DNA of 64,000 nt from Nocardioides sp. zg-1230 (GTDB lineage Bacteria > Actinomycetota > Actinomycetes > Propionibacteriales > Nocardioidaceae): positions 62,001-126,000 of the forward strand of contig NZ_JABJQZ010000008.1 of NCBI RefSeq assembly GCF_013155335.1. Reading direction: 5' to 3'. The notes under the pieces were generated by a model, which ran no database searches, was not told the DNA's origin, and saw nothing but the letters and a program-made list of their open reading frames with translations. Position numbers and translations under genes: made by a program. Positions 41,729 to 50,130 of this stretch are shown here, in pieces (the stretch's first letter is position 1; every line of letters begins with the position of its first letter).

Positions 41729-42421
41729 CTAGCCGGTCGGTCGGTAGCGGCGCTCAGGGCGCCCCGCCCCGCCGTACTGCAGGCGTACGACGACGGCACC
41801 GCGGGCGACGAAGTGCTCGAGGTAGCGGCGCGCGGAGACGCGCGAGATGCCGACGACGTCGGCGCACTCGGCGGCGGACAGCTCACCCGCCTCGCGCAGC
41901 GCAGACTGCACGAGGTCGGCGGTCTCCGGGCTGAGTCCCTTGGGCAGGCTCACCGCCGGCGCAGGAGCCGCACCGGCCGCCCCGAAGACAGCGTCGATGT
42001 CGTCCTGTCCGGGCGCGCCCGAGCCGGAGAGGGCCAGCTGGGCCGCGCGGAAGGACTCGAGGCGCACCTGCAGGTCCTCGTAGTCGAACGGCTTGACGAG
42101 GTAGTGCACCGCACCCCCGGCCGCGGCGGCCCGGACGGTGTCGGCCTCGCGTGCCGCGGTGACCATCAGCACCCCCACGTCGTCGCCCGCGGCCCGCAGC
42201 CGGCGTAGCACGTCGATGCCGGTCATGTCGGGCAGGTGGACGTCGAGCAGCAGCAGGTCGGGTCGCAGGCGGGCGGTGTCGTCGAGAGCGGCCTGGCCGC
42301 TGCTCGCGACTCCGACCACCTCGAACCCCTCGGTCCGCTCCACGAACTGCGTGTGGATGCGCGCGACCATGAAGTCGTCGTCGACGACGAGCACGCCCAG
42401 TGCGCCACCCGGTCCGGTCAT
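41729..42421 (-). CDS. Response regulator of the CitB/DcuR/DctR type
   Basis: A 230-residue regulator. The receiver domain (about 8-125) has the acidic pocket DDD at 14-16, phospho-acceptor Asp60 in LLLDVHLPDMTG, Thr88 and Lys110. The C-terminal part (about 165-228) is a winged-helix-like DNA-binding domain typical of citrate/fumarate regulators: CADVVGISRVSARRYLEHF. It overlaps the histidine kinase gene by four bases. The likely target is the divergent tctCBA operon. Confidence 0.93.
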   Translation of the reverse strand: MTGPGGALGVLVVDDDFMVARIHTQFVERTEGFEVVGVASSGQAALDDTARLRPDLLLLDVHLPDMTGIDVLRRLRAAGDDVGVLMVTAAREADTVRAAAAGGAVHYLVKPFDYEDLQVRLESFRAAQLALSGSGAPGQDDIDAVFGAAGAAPAPAVSLPKGLSPETADLVQSALREAGELSAAECADVVGISRVSARRYLEHFVARGAVVVRLQYGGAGRPERRYRPTG

Positions 42422-44025
42422 GCCTCCACCCCCACTCCGACGCCCGGCAGCTGTGCCTCGAACACCGCGCCCGAGCCGTCCCGGCCGGGGTGGACGGTGA
42501 CGGCGCCGCCCCGACGTTCGCAGACCACCTGCACCAGCGCCAGCCCGACACCCCGGCCCTCGGCGGTCGCGGCCTTGGTGCTCCAGCCCCGCCGGAAGAT
42601 CTCCCCGACCATCTCGGGCCGCACGCCGGGCCCGGTGTCGGAGACGGCGAGGCGTACGACGTCACCGTCGAGGCGCAGGTCGACCTCGACGCTCGTGCCG
42701 CCGACCGACACGGAGGCGTCCACGGCGTTGTCGACGAGGTTGCCCAGCACCGTGCCGACGTCCGTGGACGCCTCCGGGTCGAGGCGGGGCAGGTCGCTGT
42801 CGACGGCCATGACCAGGTCGACGCCGCGCTCGGCGGCGAGGCTGGTCTTGGCGATGAGCAGGGCAGCCACGGCGGGGTCGTCGACGTGGGCCGTGACGGC
42901 GTCGGAGATGTCGCGGCGGCGCCGGCTCAGGGTGCCGACGAGCCGCGACACCTCGTCGTACTCCCCCAGCTGAACGAGCCCGGAGATCGTGTGCAGCTGG
43001 TTGTGGAACTCGTGGGTCTGGGCGCGCAGGGTGTTGGTGATCGACTCGCGCGCGCTGAGCTCGCTCTGCAGGGCGAGCAGCTCGGTGCGGTCGCGCAGCG
43101 TGGTCACCGACGCGACCCGGCGGCCTGCCTCGACCACGGGGTTGCGGTTGACGACGAGGACCCGCTCCCCCAGGACGACGACGTGGTCCCGGATCTCGGC
43201 GTCGTCGGCGAGCAGGTCGCGCACGGCGGGTTCGAGGTCGAGGTCGTCGACGCGGCGTCCCTCCACCTCGCCCTCGAGGCCGATGAGCTCGCGCGCGCTG
43301 TCGCTCAGCACCGTCACGGTGCCGTCGTCCGCGACCGCGACGACCCCTTCGCGGATCGAGTGCAGGAGCGCCTCGCGCTGGTCGGCCAGCGCCGCGATGG
43401 CGGACGGCTCCAGGCCGCGCGTACGACGCCGGATGAGCCGCGACAGCAGGAACGACCCGGCCACCCCCAGGGCCAGCCCGAGGCCTGCGAACGTCAGCAG
43501 GTCGGGCAGCACGCTCCGCGCCCGCTCGACCCACGTGGGGTACTCCTCGGCCACCATCGCGATGCCCACCAGCTCGAGCTTCCGGTTGATGATCGGCACC
43601 TGCGCGGCGATCGACGGAGTCCCGAAGTCGTCGACGTCGCCGGTCCACGGGCGCAGCTGCTGCACCGTGCTCCCGGACAGGTCGATGCGGCGGTCGCGGC
43701 CGTCGAAGTCACTGCTGACCAGAACGACCCCGTCGGGGTCGGTGAGGTAGACACCGCTGGCCTGGAACCGCTGGGTCAGCGGGGTCAGGGCGGAGCGGTT
43801 GGCCTCGACCGCGTCGGTGCGGAACGAGAAGCGCACGATCTTCGTGTTGGCCAGGGTCTCCGCGTCCGCGCGGAGCCCTGCACCACGCGTGTCGCGGAAG
43901 TCGGCGTCGCTCTGCTGCACCGACACCACGCTCGCAACGGCGACCACGACGAGCAGCACCGTGAGCTGCAGCACCAGGAACTGACCGGCGAGGGTCGCCG
44001 GCCACCAGCGCGAGCGTGACCACAA
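42418..44025 (-). CDS. Sensor histidine kinase, CitA/DcuS family
   Basis: A membrane kinase of about 535 residues. A transmembrane helix at about 12-35, an extracytoplasmic PAS-like sensor (about 40-165), a second helix near 175, a cytoplasmic PAS domain and the kinase core follow in order. The H-box TLRAQTHEFHNQLHTISGLV is typical of the citrate/C4-dicarboxylate family. GNLVDNAVDA (N), DTGPGV (G1) and GRGVGLALV (G2) are intact. I chose the TTG at 44025, nine bases after TGGAGG. Longer readings enter the divergent tctC region. It probably senses a tricarboxylate or a similar acid imported by TctCBA. Confidence 0.9.
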   Translation of the reverse strand: MWSRSRWWPATLAGQFLVLQLTVLLVVVAVASVVSVQQSDADFRDTRGAGLRADAETLANTKIVRFSFRTDAVEANRSALTPLTQRFQASGVYLTDPDGVVLVSSDFDGRDRRIDLSGSTVQQLRPWTGDVDDFGTPSIAAQVPIINRKLELVGIAMVAEEYPTWVERARSVLPDLLTFAGLGLALGVAGSFLLSRLIRRRTRGLEPSAIAALADQREALLHSIREGVVAVADDGTVTVLSDSARELIGLEGEVEGRRVDDLDLEPAVRDLLADDAEIRDHVVVLGERVLVVNRNPVVEAGRRVASVTTLRDRTELLALQSELSARESITNTLRAQTHEFHNQLHTISGLVQLGEYDEVSRLVGTLSRRRRDISDAVTAHVDDPAVAALLIAKTSLAAERGVDLVMAVDSDLPRLDPEASTDVGTVLGNLVDNAVDASVSVGGTSVEVDLRLDGDVVRLAVSDTGPGVRPEMVGEIFRRGWSTKAATAEGRGVGLALVQVVCERRGGAVTVHPGRDGSGAVFEAQLPGVGVGVEA

Positions 44026-44143
44026 GTTCCACAACCTCCATTGCTTACCCAAGCGTGACGAGCACCACACGCAGTCTCCACCATCGTCGTGGGCGGTCCG
44101 GCGAGGACGACCCGGACGAGACACACGAGAGATCGGAGAGCAC

Positions 44144-45139
44144 ATGATGCGCCGAAGGACGAGGCAGGCGGTCGCCACGGTGGCCGCGCTCGCCAGCGCG
44201 CTGCTCCTGGCGACGGGCTGCGGCGTGACGCGCGGCGACCAGAGCCGCGACCTGACGATGCTGATCCCCAACAGCCCCGGCGGTGGCTACGACCAGACCG
44301 GCCGTGCCGCGGTCGCGGTCATGGAGAACGGCGACATCACCGGCGGTTCCTTCGAGGTCACCAACGTGATCGGCGCCGGCGGGTCGGTCGCCATGACACG
44401 GCTGATGAACGCCGAGGGCGACGAGCGCACCCTGATGACCGCCGGGCTCGGCGTGGTGGGGTCGCTCTACTCGTTCGGTGCGCCGTACTCGATGGACGAC
44501 GCGACGCCGCTCGCCCAGCTGATCGAGGACCAGGAGGGCGTGCTCGTCCCCGCCGACTCGCCGTACGAGACGATCGACGACCTCGTGCAGGCGTGGCAGG
44601 ACGACCCCGCTTCGATCGTCGTCGGTGGAGGGTCGTCCCCCGGCGGGCCGGACCACCTGTTCCCGATGCAGCTCGCGAGCGCGGTCGACATCGACGCCCG
44701 CGACGTGCGCTACGTGCCGTACGACGGCGGCGGCCCGCTGACGAGCGCGCTGCTCGGCAAGAAGATCGACGTCGGCTTCTCCGGCGTCGGCGAGTTCGAG
44801 GGCCAGCTGTCCTCCGGCGAGCTGCGGCTCCTGGCCGTGTCGGGCGAGGAGCGGCTCGAAGGTGAGGGCATCAGCGACGCCCCCACCCTCACCGAGGCCG
44901 GCATCGACCTGGTCTTCACCAACTGGCGCGGTGTCTGGGCGCCCCCCGGCATCAGCGAGGAGCGTCGCGACGAGCTCATCGGGATGCTCGAGGAGATGCA
45001 CGAGACCCCCGAGTGGCAGCAGGCCCTCGAGGACAACGGCTGGATCGACGAGTTCAAGACCGGCGACGACTTCACCCAGTTCCTGAAGGAACAGGACGAG
45101 CGCGTCGCCACCACCCTCGAGGAGCTGGAGCTGCTGTGA
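44144..45139 (+). CDS. tctC: Tripartite tricarboxylate transporter substrate-binding lipoprotein TctC
   Basis: A 331-residue Bug-family binding protein with a lipoprotein signal (LLLATGCG, Cys26). The N-lobe begins LTMLIPNSPGGGYDQTGR, the carboxylate-binding block. YVPYDGGGPLTSALLGKKID and FTNWRGVWAPPG are family segments. CGGAG precedes the first of two ATGs. It is first gene of tctCBA and divergent from the two-component system. It should capture citrate or a related acid outside the membrane; the ligand is inferred. Confidence 0.94.
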   Translation: MMRRRTRQAVATVAALASALLLATGCGVTRGDQSRDLTMLIPNSPGGGYDQTGRAAVAVMENGDITGGSFEVTNVIGAGGSVAMTRLMNAEGDERTLMTAGLGVVGSLYSFGAPYSMDDATPLAQLIEDQEGVLVPADSPYETIDDLVQAWQDDPASIVVGGGSSPGGPDHLFPMQLASAVDIDARDVRYVPYDGGGPLTSALLGKKIDVGFSGVGEFEGQLSSGELRLLAVSGEERLEGEGISDAPTLTEAGIDLVFTNWRGVWAPPGISEERRDELIGMLEEMHETPEWQQALEDNGWIDEFKTGDDFTQFLKEQDERVATTLEELELL

Positions 45140-45675
45140 GCACACCACTCGACACCCACCCGGGCACCCCGGGCTCACCCGCCACCACGGCGGAACCCCG
45201 GCGCGACCTGGCGCAGCTCGGCCTCGCGGCCGCGCTCGTCGTCGTCGGCGCCTACACCGTCTACGACGCCACCACGTTGCGCATCGGCTTCGGCGACCCG
45301 GTCGGGCCGCGCGTCTTCCCCTACGTCATCGGAGCCGTGACGGTCCTGCTCGGCGTCCTGCTGGTGCTCGCCACCCTGCGCGGCGACGTCCCGGAGGCCG
45401 AGGGCGGCGAGGACATCGACCTGCACCAGCCGGCCGACTGGGTCACCGTCGGCAAGCTGGTCGGCGTCCTGATGTTCACGGTCCTGACGATCTCGTTCCT
45501 GGGCTGGGCCATCAGCGGCGCGATCCTCTTCGTCGGCTCGGCCTGGTCGCTCGGCAGCCGCACCCTGGTCCGCGACGTCATCGTCGGCCTCGTGCTGTCG
45601 GTGAGCAGCTGGTACGCCTTCCACGAGGGGCTCGGCGTCATCCTGCCGGCCGGGATCCTGGACGGGGTGCTCTGA
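45136..45675 (+). CDS. tctB: Tripartite tricarboxylate transporter small membrane subunit TctB
   Basis: A 179-residue protein with four predicted helices (about 27-45, 57-75, 108-128 and 135-168). The GFGDPVGPRVFPYVIG block is the TctB-family signature. Its GTG overlaps the tctC stop codon and its TGA overlaps the tctA ATG, so translation of the operon is coupled throughout. TctB assists the large permease TctA. Confidence 0.92.
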   Translation: MSTPLDTHPGTPGSPATTAEPRRDLAQLGLAAALVVVGAYTVYDATTLRIGFGDPVGPRVFPYVIGAVTVLLGVLLVLATLRGDVPEAEGGEDIDLHQPADWVTVGKLVGVLMFTVLTISFLGWAISGAILFVGSAWSLGSRTLVRDVIVGLVLSVSSWYAFHEGLGVILPAGILDGVL

Positions 45676-47228
45676 TGGAGAACCTCTCCCTGCTCATGGA
45701 CGGCTTCGGCTCCGTCCTGACCCCGCAGAACCTGCTCTTCGCCTGCATCGGCGTGCTCCTGGGCACCTTCGTCGGCGTCCTGCCCGGCATCGGGCCGGCC
45801 ATGGCCGTGGCCCTGCTGCTGCCGGTGACCTACGGCCTCGACCCGATCGGCGCCTTCATCATGTTCGCCGGCATCTACTACGGCGGCATGTACGGCGGCT
45901 CGACGACGTCGATCCTGCTCAACACCCCGGGCGAGTCAGCCTCGGTGATGACGGCGCTCGAGGGCAACCTGATGGCACGGGCCGGACGGGCGGCGCAGGC
46001 GCTGGCCACCGCCGCGATCGGCTCCTTCATCGCCGGCACCATCGGCACCCTGCTGGTCGTCTTCTTCGCCCCCGCGCTGGCCTCGGTGGCAGTCGAGATC
46101 GGCGCCCCGTCCTACTTCGCCCTCATGGTCCTCGCGATGATCATGGTGACCAGCGTGCTCGGCGGGTCGCCGCTGCGCGGCTTCATCGCCCTGTTCCTCG
46201 GCCTGACCATCGGCCTCGTCGGGCTCGACCTCAACACCGGCCAACCCCGGCTCAGCTTCGACCAGCCGCTGCTGGCGGACCGGATCGACGTGGTCGTGGT
46301 GGCGGTCGGCATCTTCGCCCTCGGCGAGGCGCTGTGGGTGGCCGCCCACCTCCGTCGCAGCCCCCTGCACGTGATCCCGGTCGGCCGTCCGTGGATGGGC
46401 CGCGACGACCTGCGGCGCTCGTGGGGCCCGTGGCTGCGCGGGACGGCGTACGGCTTCCCGTTCGGTGCGCTGCCCGCGGGCGGCGCGGAGATCCCCACCT
46501 TCCTGTCCTACCTGACCGAGAAGCGGATCGCGAAGCGCAAGGGCGTCGACGAGTTCGGCAAGGGCGCCATCGAGGGCGTCGCCGGGCCCGAGGCCGCCAA
46601 CAACGCCTCGGCCGCCGGCACGTTCGTCCCGCTCCTGGCGCTCGGCCTCCCGGTCACGGCGACCTCCGCGGTCATGCTCGCGGCGCTCCAGGGATACGGC
46701 ATCGAGCCCGGCCCGGGCCTGATGACCGACCAGCCCGAGCTGGTGTGGGCGCTGCTGGCCAGCCTGCTGATCGGCAATGCGCTGCTCCTGGTGCTCAACC
46801 TCCCGCTGGCCCCCGTGTGGGCCAAGCTGCTGCGGATCCCCCGGCCTCAGCTCTACGCCGGCATCCTGTTCTTCGCCGCGCTCGGGGCGTATGCCGCCAA
46901 CCTGCAGGCCTTCGACTTGTTCCTGCTGGTGCTGCTCGGCCTGCTCGGCCTGGCGATGCGCCGCTTCGGTCTCCCGGTGCTGCCGCTGATCCTGGGCGTC
47001 ATCCTCGGGCCGCTGATGGAGTTCCGGCTCCGCGAGGCGATGGCGATCTCGGGAGGCGACGTCGCCGGGCTCTGGAGCGAGCCCCTCGCCGTGGTGATCT
47101 ACGTGGTGGTCGCGATCGCGGTGATCGCTCCCCTGGCGGTCCGCCGGATCCGCCCCACCCCGGCCGCCGTGGCCGAGGAGCTCGACACCCCGACCGACGA
47201 GTCCGTGGACAAGGAGCAGGTGCGATGA
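45675..47228 (+). CDS. tctA: Tripartite tricarboxylate transporter large permease TctA
   Basis: A 517-residue permease with about 12 hydrophobic helices that uses the ion gradient to move the acid delivered by TctC. The conserved GVLPGIGPAMAVALLLPVTY near residue 35, MYGGSTTSILLNTPGESAS near 75 and GAIEGVAGPEAANNASAAG near 300 are TctA family hallmarks. The C-terminal 30 residues are cytoplasmic and acidic. Its final codons overlap the universal stress protein gene. Confidence 0.95.
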   Translation: MENLSLLMDGFGSVLTPQNLLFACIGVLLGTFVGVLPGIGPAMAVALLLPVTYGLDPIGAFIMFAGIYYGGMYGGSTTSILLNTPGESASVMTALEGNLMARAGRAAQALATAAIGSFIAGTIGTLLVVFFAPALASVAVEIGAPSYFALMVLAMIMVTSVLGGSPLRGFIALFLGLTIGLVGLDLNTGQPRLSFDQPLLADRIDVVVVAVGIFALGEALWVAAHLRRSPLHVIPVGRPWMGRDDLRRSWGPWLRGTAYGFPFGALPAGGAEIPTFLSYLTEKRIAKRKGVDEFGKGAIEGVAGPEAANNASAAGTFVPLLALGLPVTATSAVMLAALQGYGIEPGPGLMTDQPELVWALLASLLIGNALLLVLNLPLAPVWAKLLRIPRPQLYAGILFFAALGAYAANLQAFDLFLLVLLGLLGLAMRRFGLPVLPLILGVILGPLMEFRLREAMAISGGDVAGLWSEPLAVVIYVVVAIAVIAPLAVRRIRPTPAAVAEELDTPTDESVDKEQVR

Positions 47229-47635
47229 GCCAGCAGGCAGCAGTGACGATCGTGGTGGGCTGGACCCCCGACGAGTTCGGTGAGACCGCATTGCACCGCG
47301 GTGTGGAGGAGGCGCGGCTGCGCGACGGACGCATCGTGGTCGTCAACGCCACGCGCGGTGACGCGCTGGTCGACGAGCGCTACGCCGACGAGGACCAGCT
47401 CGCCGCGCTGACGGCCGAGCTGGGCGCGGCGGGTGTCGAGGTCGACGTACGACGCTCGATGGGCGCCGACGTCGGGGACCAGGTCCTGGCGGTGGCCGAG
47501 GACGTCTCCGCCGACCTGGTCGTGATCGGCCTGCGCCGCCGCTCGCCGGTGGGCAAGCTGCTGATGGGCAGCGTCGCCCAGCGGATCCTGCTCGGCGCGG
47601 ACTGCGCCGTGCTGGCGGTGAAGCCGGCCGGCTGA
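47225..47635 (+). CDS. Universal stress protein (UspA family)
   Basis: A 136-residue single-domain UspA protein. The fold begins VTIVVGWTPDEFGETALHRG, and the nucleotide-binding segment GKLLMGSVAQRILLGADCAVLAV is near the C-terminus. The loop before it (GLRRRSPVGK) departs from the strict G-x2-G-x9-G spacing, so ATP binding is likely but not certain. The ATG overlaps the tctA stop codon, placing a Usp as the fourth coupled gene of the transporter operon, which suggests a link between uptake and stress or energy status. Confidence 0.92.
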   Translation: MSQQAAVTIVVGWTPDEFGETALHRGVEEARLRDGRIVVVNATRGDALVDERYADEDQLAALTAELGAAGVEVDVRRSMGADVGDQVLAVAEDVSADLVVIGLRRRSPVGKLLMGSVAQRILLGADCAVLAVKPAG

Positions 47636-47643
47636 CGACACTA

Positions 47644-47689
47644 GTGCGGCCGGGACGGGCGACGTGTTGGTCGCCCATCCCGGCCGCAC
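47644..47689. terminator. Long terminator hairpin after the tct operon
   Basis: A 20-bp stem with one mismatch (47644-47663 with 47670-47689) and a 6-base GTGTTG loop follows the Usp stop codon by eight bases. The symmetry suits both converging transcripts, tct-usp and the peptidase gene. Confidence 0.88.
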
Positions 47690-47705
47690 GATGCTGCTGG
47701 ACCCC

Positions 47706-47735
47706 AGCCGGGTTCAGCCGGGTTCAGCTCGGTTC
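47706..47735. repeat. Three 10-bp direct repeats
   Basis: AGCCGGGTTC occurs twice in tandem, followed by AGCTCGGTTC with two changes. The array lies beside the peptidase stop codon and overlaps its last bases. Confidence 0.7.
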
Positions 47736-49347
47736 AGCTGGCCACGGCCTCGTGGTCGTGGTCGTGCCCGTCGTCGCCGCCGAGAGGTCCGGCGAAGGTG
47801 TGCTCCGGCCCGGCGGGAGCCGGGATGGTGAACCTGCCGGGCACGTTGCGGCCCTCGACCCCGTTGACGCCTTCGGTCGAGTAGGCGTAGGTGAGCACGG
47901 CGAACGCGACCGCGTCGGAGTTGATGTCGAGCGCCTTCTGGTTGACGTTGTCGATCGTGTCGCAGGCCTGGTGGTAGCACTGGTCGAACGACTCACCGGC
48001 GACACCACCCCAGATCGCCTGCTGCTCCGGGGTCTTGACGACCTCCGCGCCCGTGAAGAGGCCACCGGACGGGATGCCGTTGTTGATGAAGGCCTGGTAG
48101 TCGCTACGGCCGCTGAACGCCGAGTCGTCGTACGGCTCGCTGCGCACGGTGTAGAACGACTCCAGGGTCTCCTCGATGTGCTCCGACCCCTCCGGCACCG
48201 GCACCGGCGCCACGAAGCTCGACTCGTCGGCGTCGTAGATGCCGAAGTAGTAGTTCGGCGAGCCGATCATGTCGAAGTTGAGGTAGAGCGCGATCTCGTC
48301 CTTCTCCTCCTGGGTGCGCTGCGCGACCCAGGCACTGGACCCGAGCAGGCCGATCTCCTCCGCACCCCACCAGGCGAAGCGCACGGTGTTCTGGGGCTTG
48401 GAGCTGCCCATGGCCTCGACCACGTCGAGCAGCCCGGCCGAGCCGCTGCCGTTGTCGTTGATGCCGGGGCCTGCCGGCACCGAGTCGAGGTGGGCGCCGG
48501 CCATGACGACGTTGTCCTCGACCTCGCCCTTCAGCTCGCCGATCACGTTGTAGTCGGTGACCTCGCGGAAGGTGACGGCGACGCGCGCCGTCGAGCCCGT
48601 CTGGGCCAGGGACTCGCCGGCGGCGAAGCTCGTGCCGACCACGGGGATGTCGACGACGGTCGGGTTCTCGGGAGTCGGGGACAGGGTCGGACTGATGACG
48701 CCGAAACGGTCTCCGGCGGACGCGTCGCCCTGGTTGAAGATGATGACCCCGGACGCGCCAGCCTGCTCGGCGTTGATCGCCTTGGCCGCGAACGGGCAGG
48801 TGCCGCGCTGCACCAGTGCGATGGATCCGACCGGGAAACCGGCGAAGTCCGCGGCCTCGCAACCGCTGGTGTTGGCACGGGTACCGGTCAGGACGATGTC
48901 GACCGGCACCACCGCAGCCGTCACGTCGCCCTCGCCCGTGCCGGTCGCGCCGGCGTGGGGGTGCGCGGCCTGCGTCGGGGTGAGCTGCTGGAGCACTGTG
49001 TCCGTCGCGTTGTAGGTGAACGGCACGACGTCTGCCGTCCACCCCGACTTCTCGAGCACCCCGACGACGTAGTCGACGCTGGCCTGGTAGCCGGGCGTGT
49101 CGGTAGCGCGGGTGCCGCCGTTGGCGTCCGCGATGGCCTGGAAGGCCTCGAGGTGCTTGGTGACCCCGTCGGCAGAGACGCACTCGAGGAGCTTGGAGTA
49201 CGTGTTGTTGTTGCGGCTGTCGCACGCCTTCTCGGCAGGTGCCGCGGCCGAGGACGAGGCCGTCAGCGGCACCGCCGCACCTGCAGTGGCAACCATCAGA
49301 CCGGCTGCTGCAACGCCCAGAGATCGTCCAGAACGCTTGCTGACCAT
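47734..49347 (-). CDS. Secreted M28-family zinc aminopeptidase with PA domain
   Basis: A 537-residue exported peptidase. The signal peptide is about 1-36 (ends SSSAAA). A PA insert (about 125-235) contains the CEAADF...RGTCPFAAKA pair. The M28 catalytic residues are all visible: GAHLDSVPAGPGINDNGSG, WWGAEEIGLLGS, LNFDMIGSPNY and DQCYHQACDT. The C-terminal GDDGHDHDHE is a metal-binding-like His/Asp tail. AAAGGAG precedes the ATG by six bases. It probably removes N-terminal residues from extracellular peptides. Confidence 0.95.
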   Translation of the reverse strand: MVSKRSGRSLGVAAAGLMVATAGAAVPLTASSSAAAPAEKACDSRNNNTYSKLLECVSADGVTKHLEAFQAIADANGGTRATDTPGYQASVDYVVGVLEKSGWTADVVPFTYNATDTVLQQLTPTQAAHPHAGATGTGEGDVTAAVVPVDIVLTGTRANTSGCEAADFAGFPVGSIALVQRGTCPFAAKAINAEQAGASGVIIFNQGDASAGDRFGVISPTLSPTPENPTVVDIPVVGTSFAAGESLAQTGSTARVAVTFREVTDYNVIGELKGEVEDNVVMAGAHLDSVPAGPGINDNGSGSAGLLDVVEAMGSSKPQNTVRFAWWGAEEIGLLGSSAWVAQRTQEEKDEIALYLNFDMIGSPNYYFGIYDADESSFVAPVPVPEGSEHIEETLESFYTVRSEPYDDSAFSGRSDYQAFINNGIPSGGLFTGAEVVKTPEQQAIWGGVAGESFDQCYHQACDTIDNVNQKALDINSDAVAFAVLTYAYSTEGVNGVEGRNVPGRFTIPAPAGPEHTFAGPLGGDDGHDHDHEAVAS

Positions 49348-49586
49348 AGAGGACTCCTTTGTCGCTCAATTCGTGTCGACGGGCACTCGGGTGTCGCCCG
49401 CGGCGCTCAACCTATGCGCACAGGTGCGCAGATGACTAGGGATCTCCTGGCCCGAACGGGCCACGCCGCACCCCCCGACCGGACCACCACGCACCTGGAC
49501 GGGGCACGACCTCACGCCGTGCATGCTCGCGCTGGTGCCCGAGCGGCGGCGGGTAACCCTGGCGAGCGCCCGGCCGTGCCGGAGGA

Positions 49587-50130
49587 TCAGGCCGGTTCCC
49601 TCGCCGTGCGGCGCCGCTGCCGGATGACCAGCGCGCAGGCGCCGGACAGCAGGACCACCGCTGCCGGGACGACGACCCCGCGCAGCGTCCCGTCGGAGTC
49701 GTCCTCGGACGCAGTGGACGCCGAGGACCCCGCCGCCCGCACCTCGGCGGGCAGGCCATCGTCCACCTCGAAGCGGATCTCACCGGCGATCTCGTGGCCG
49801 TCGGCGGACAGGACGTCGTAGGTCAGGGTGTAGGCGCCGTCGGGGCCGGCCCACAGGTTCTGGCGGACCTCGGCGCCGAAGGCGGTGGCCGCGCCGTTGG
49901 CGACGCTGCCGTCGGGACCGGTCACGGTCACCTCGTGGACCTCGGCGACCGCCCCGGAGAAGGTGAGGATCGCGCGCGACGGCAGCGCCTCGAGCACGCC
50001 CGACGCCGAGGGGGTCGGAGGACACGAGCTCCTCGTGGGCGGAGGCGGGCGGTGGCACCCACAGGAGGAGGGCCGCGAGGCCCGATAGGACGACGGTGAC
50101 GAGCCCGCGACGCGGCGCCGCGGAATTCAT
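49587..50130 (-). pseudogene. CopC-domain copper-resistance-like membrane-anchored protein, frameshifted
   Basis: The gene begins with a signal peptide (ATG at 50130, LVTVVLSGLAALLLWVPPPASA) and the CopC start HEELVSSDP. The frame then ends in nonsense. The remaining CopC domain (LEALPSRAILTFSGAVAEVHEV) and a C-terminal membrane helix with RQRRRTA continue in another frame. Dropping one base from the five-G run at 50010-50014 restores one frame of about 180 codons across the junction. Either this is a recent pseudogene or a sequencing error in a homopolymer. CopC proteins bind periplasmic copper. The start overlaps the upstream gene's stop codon. Confidence 0.8.
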
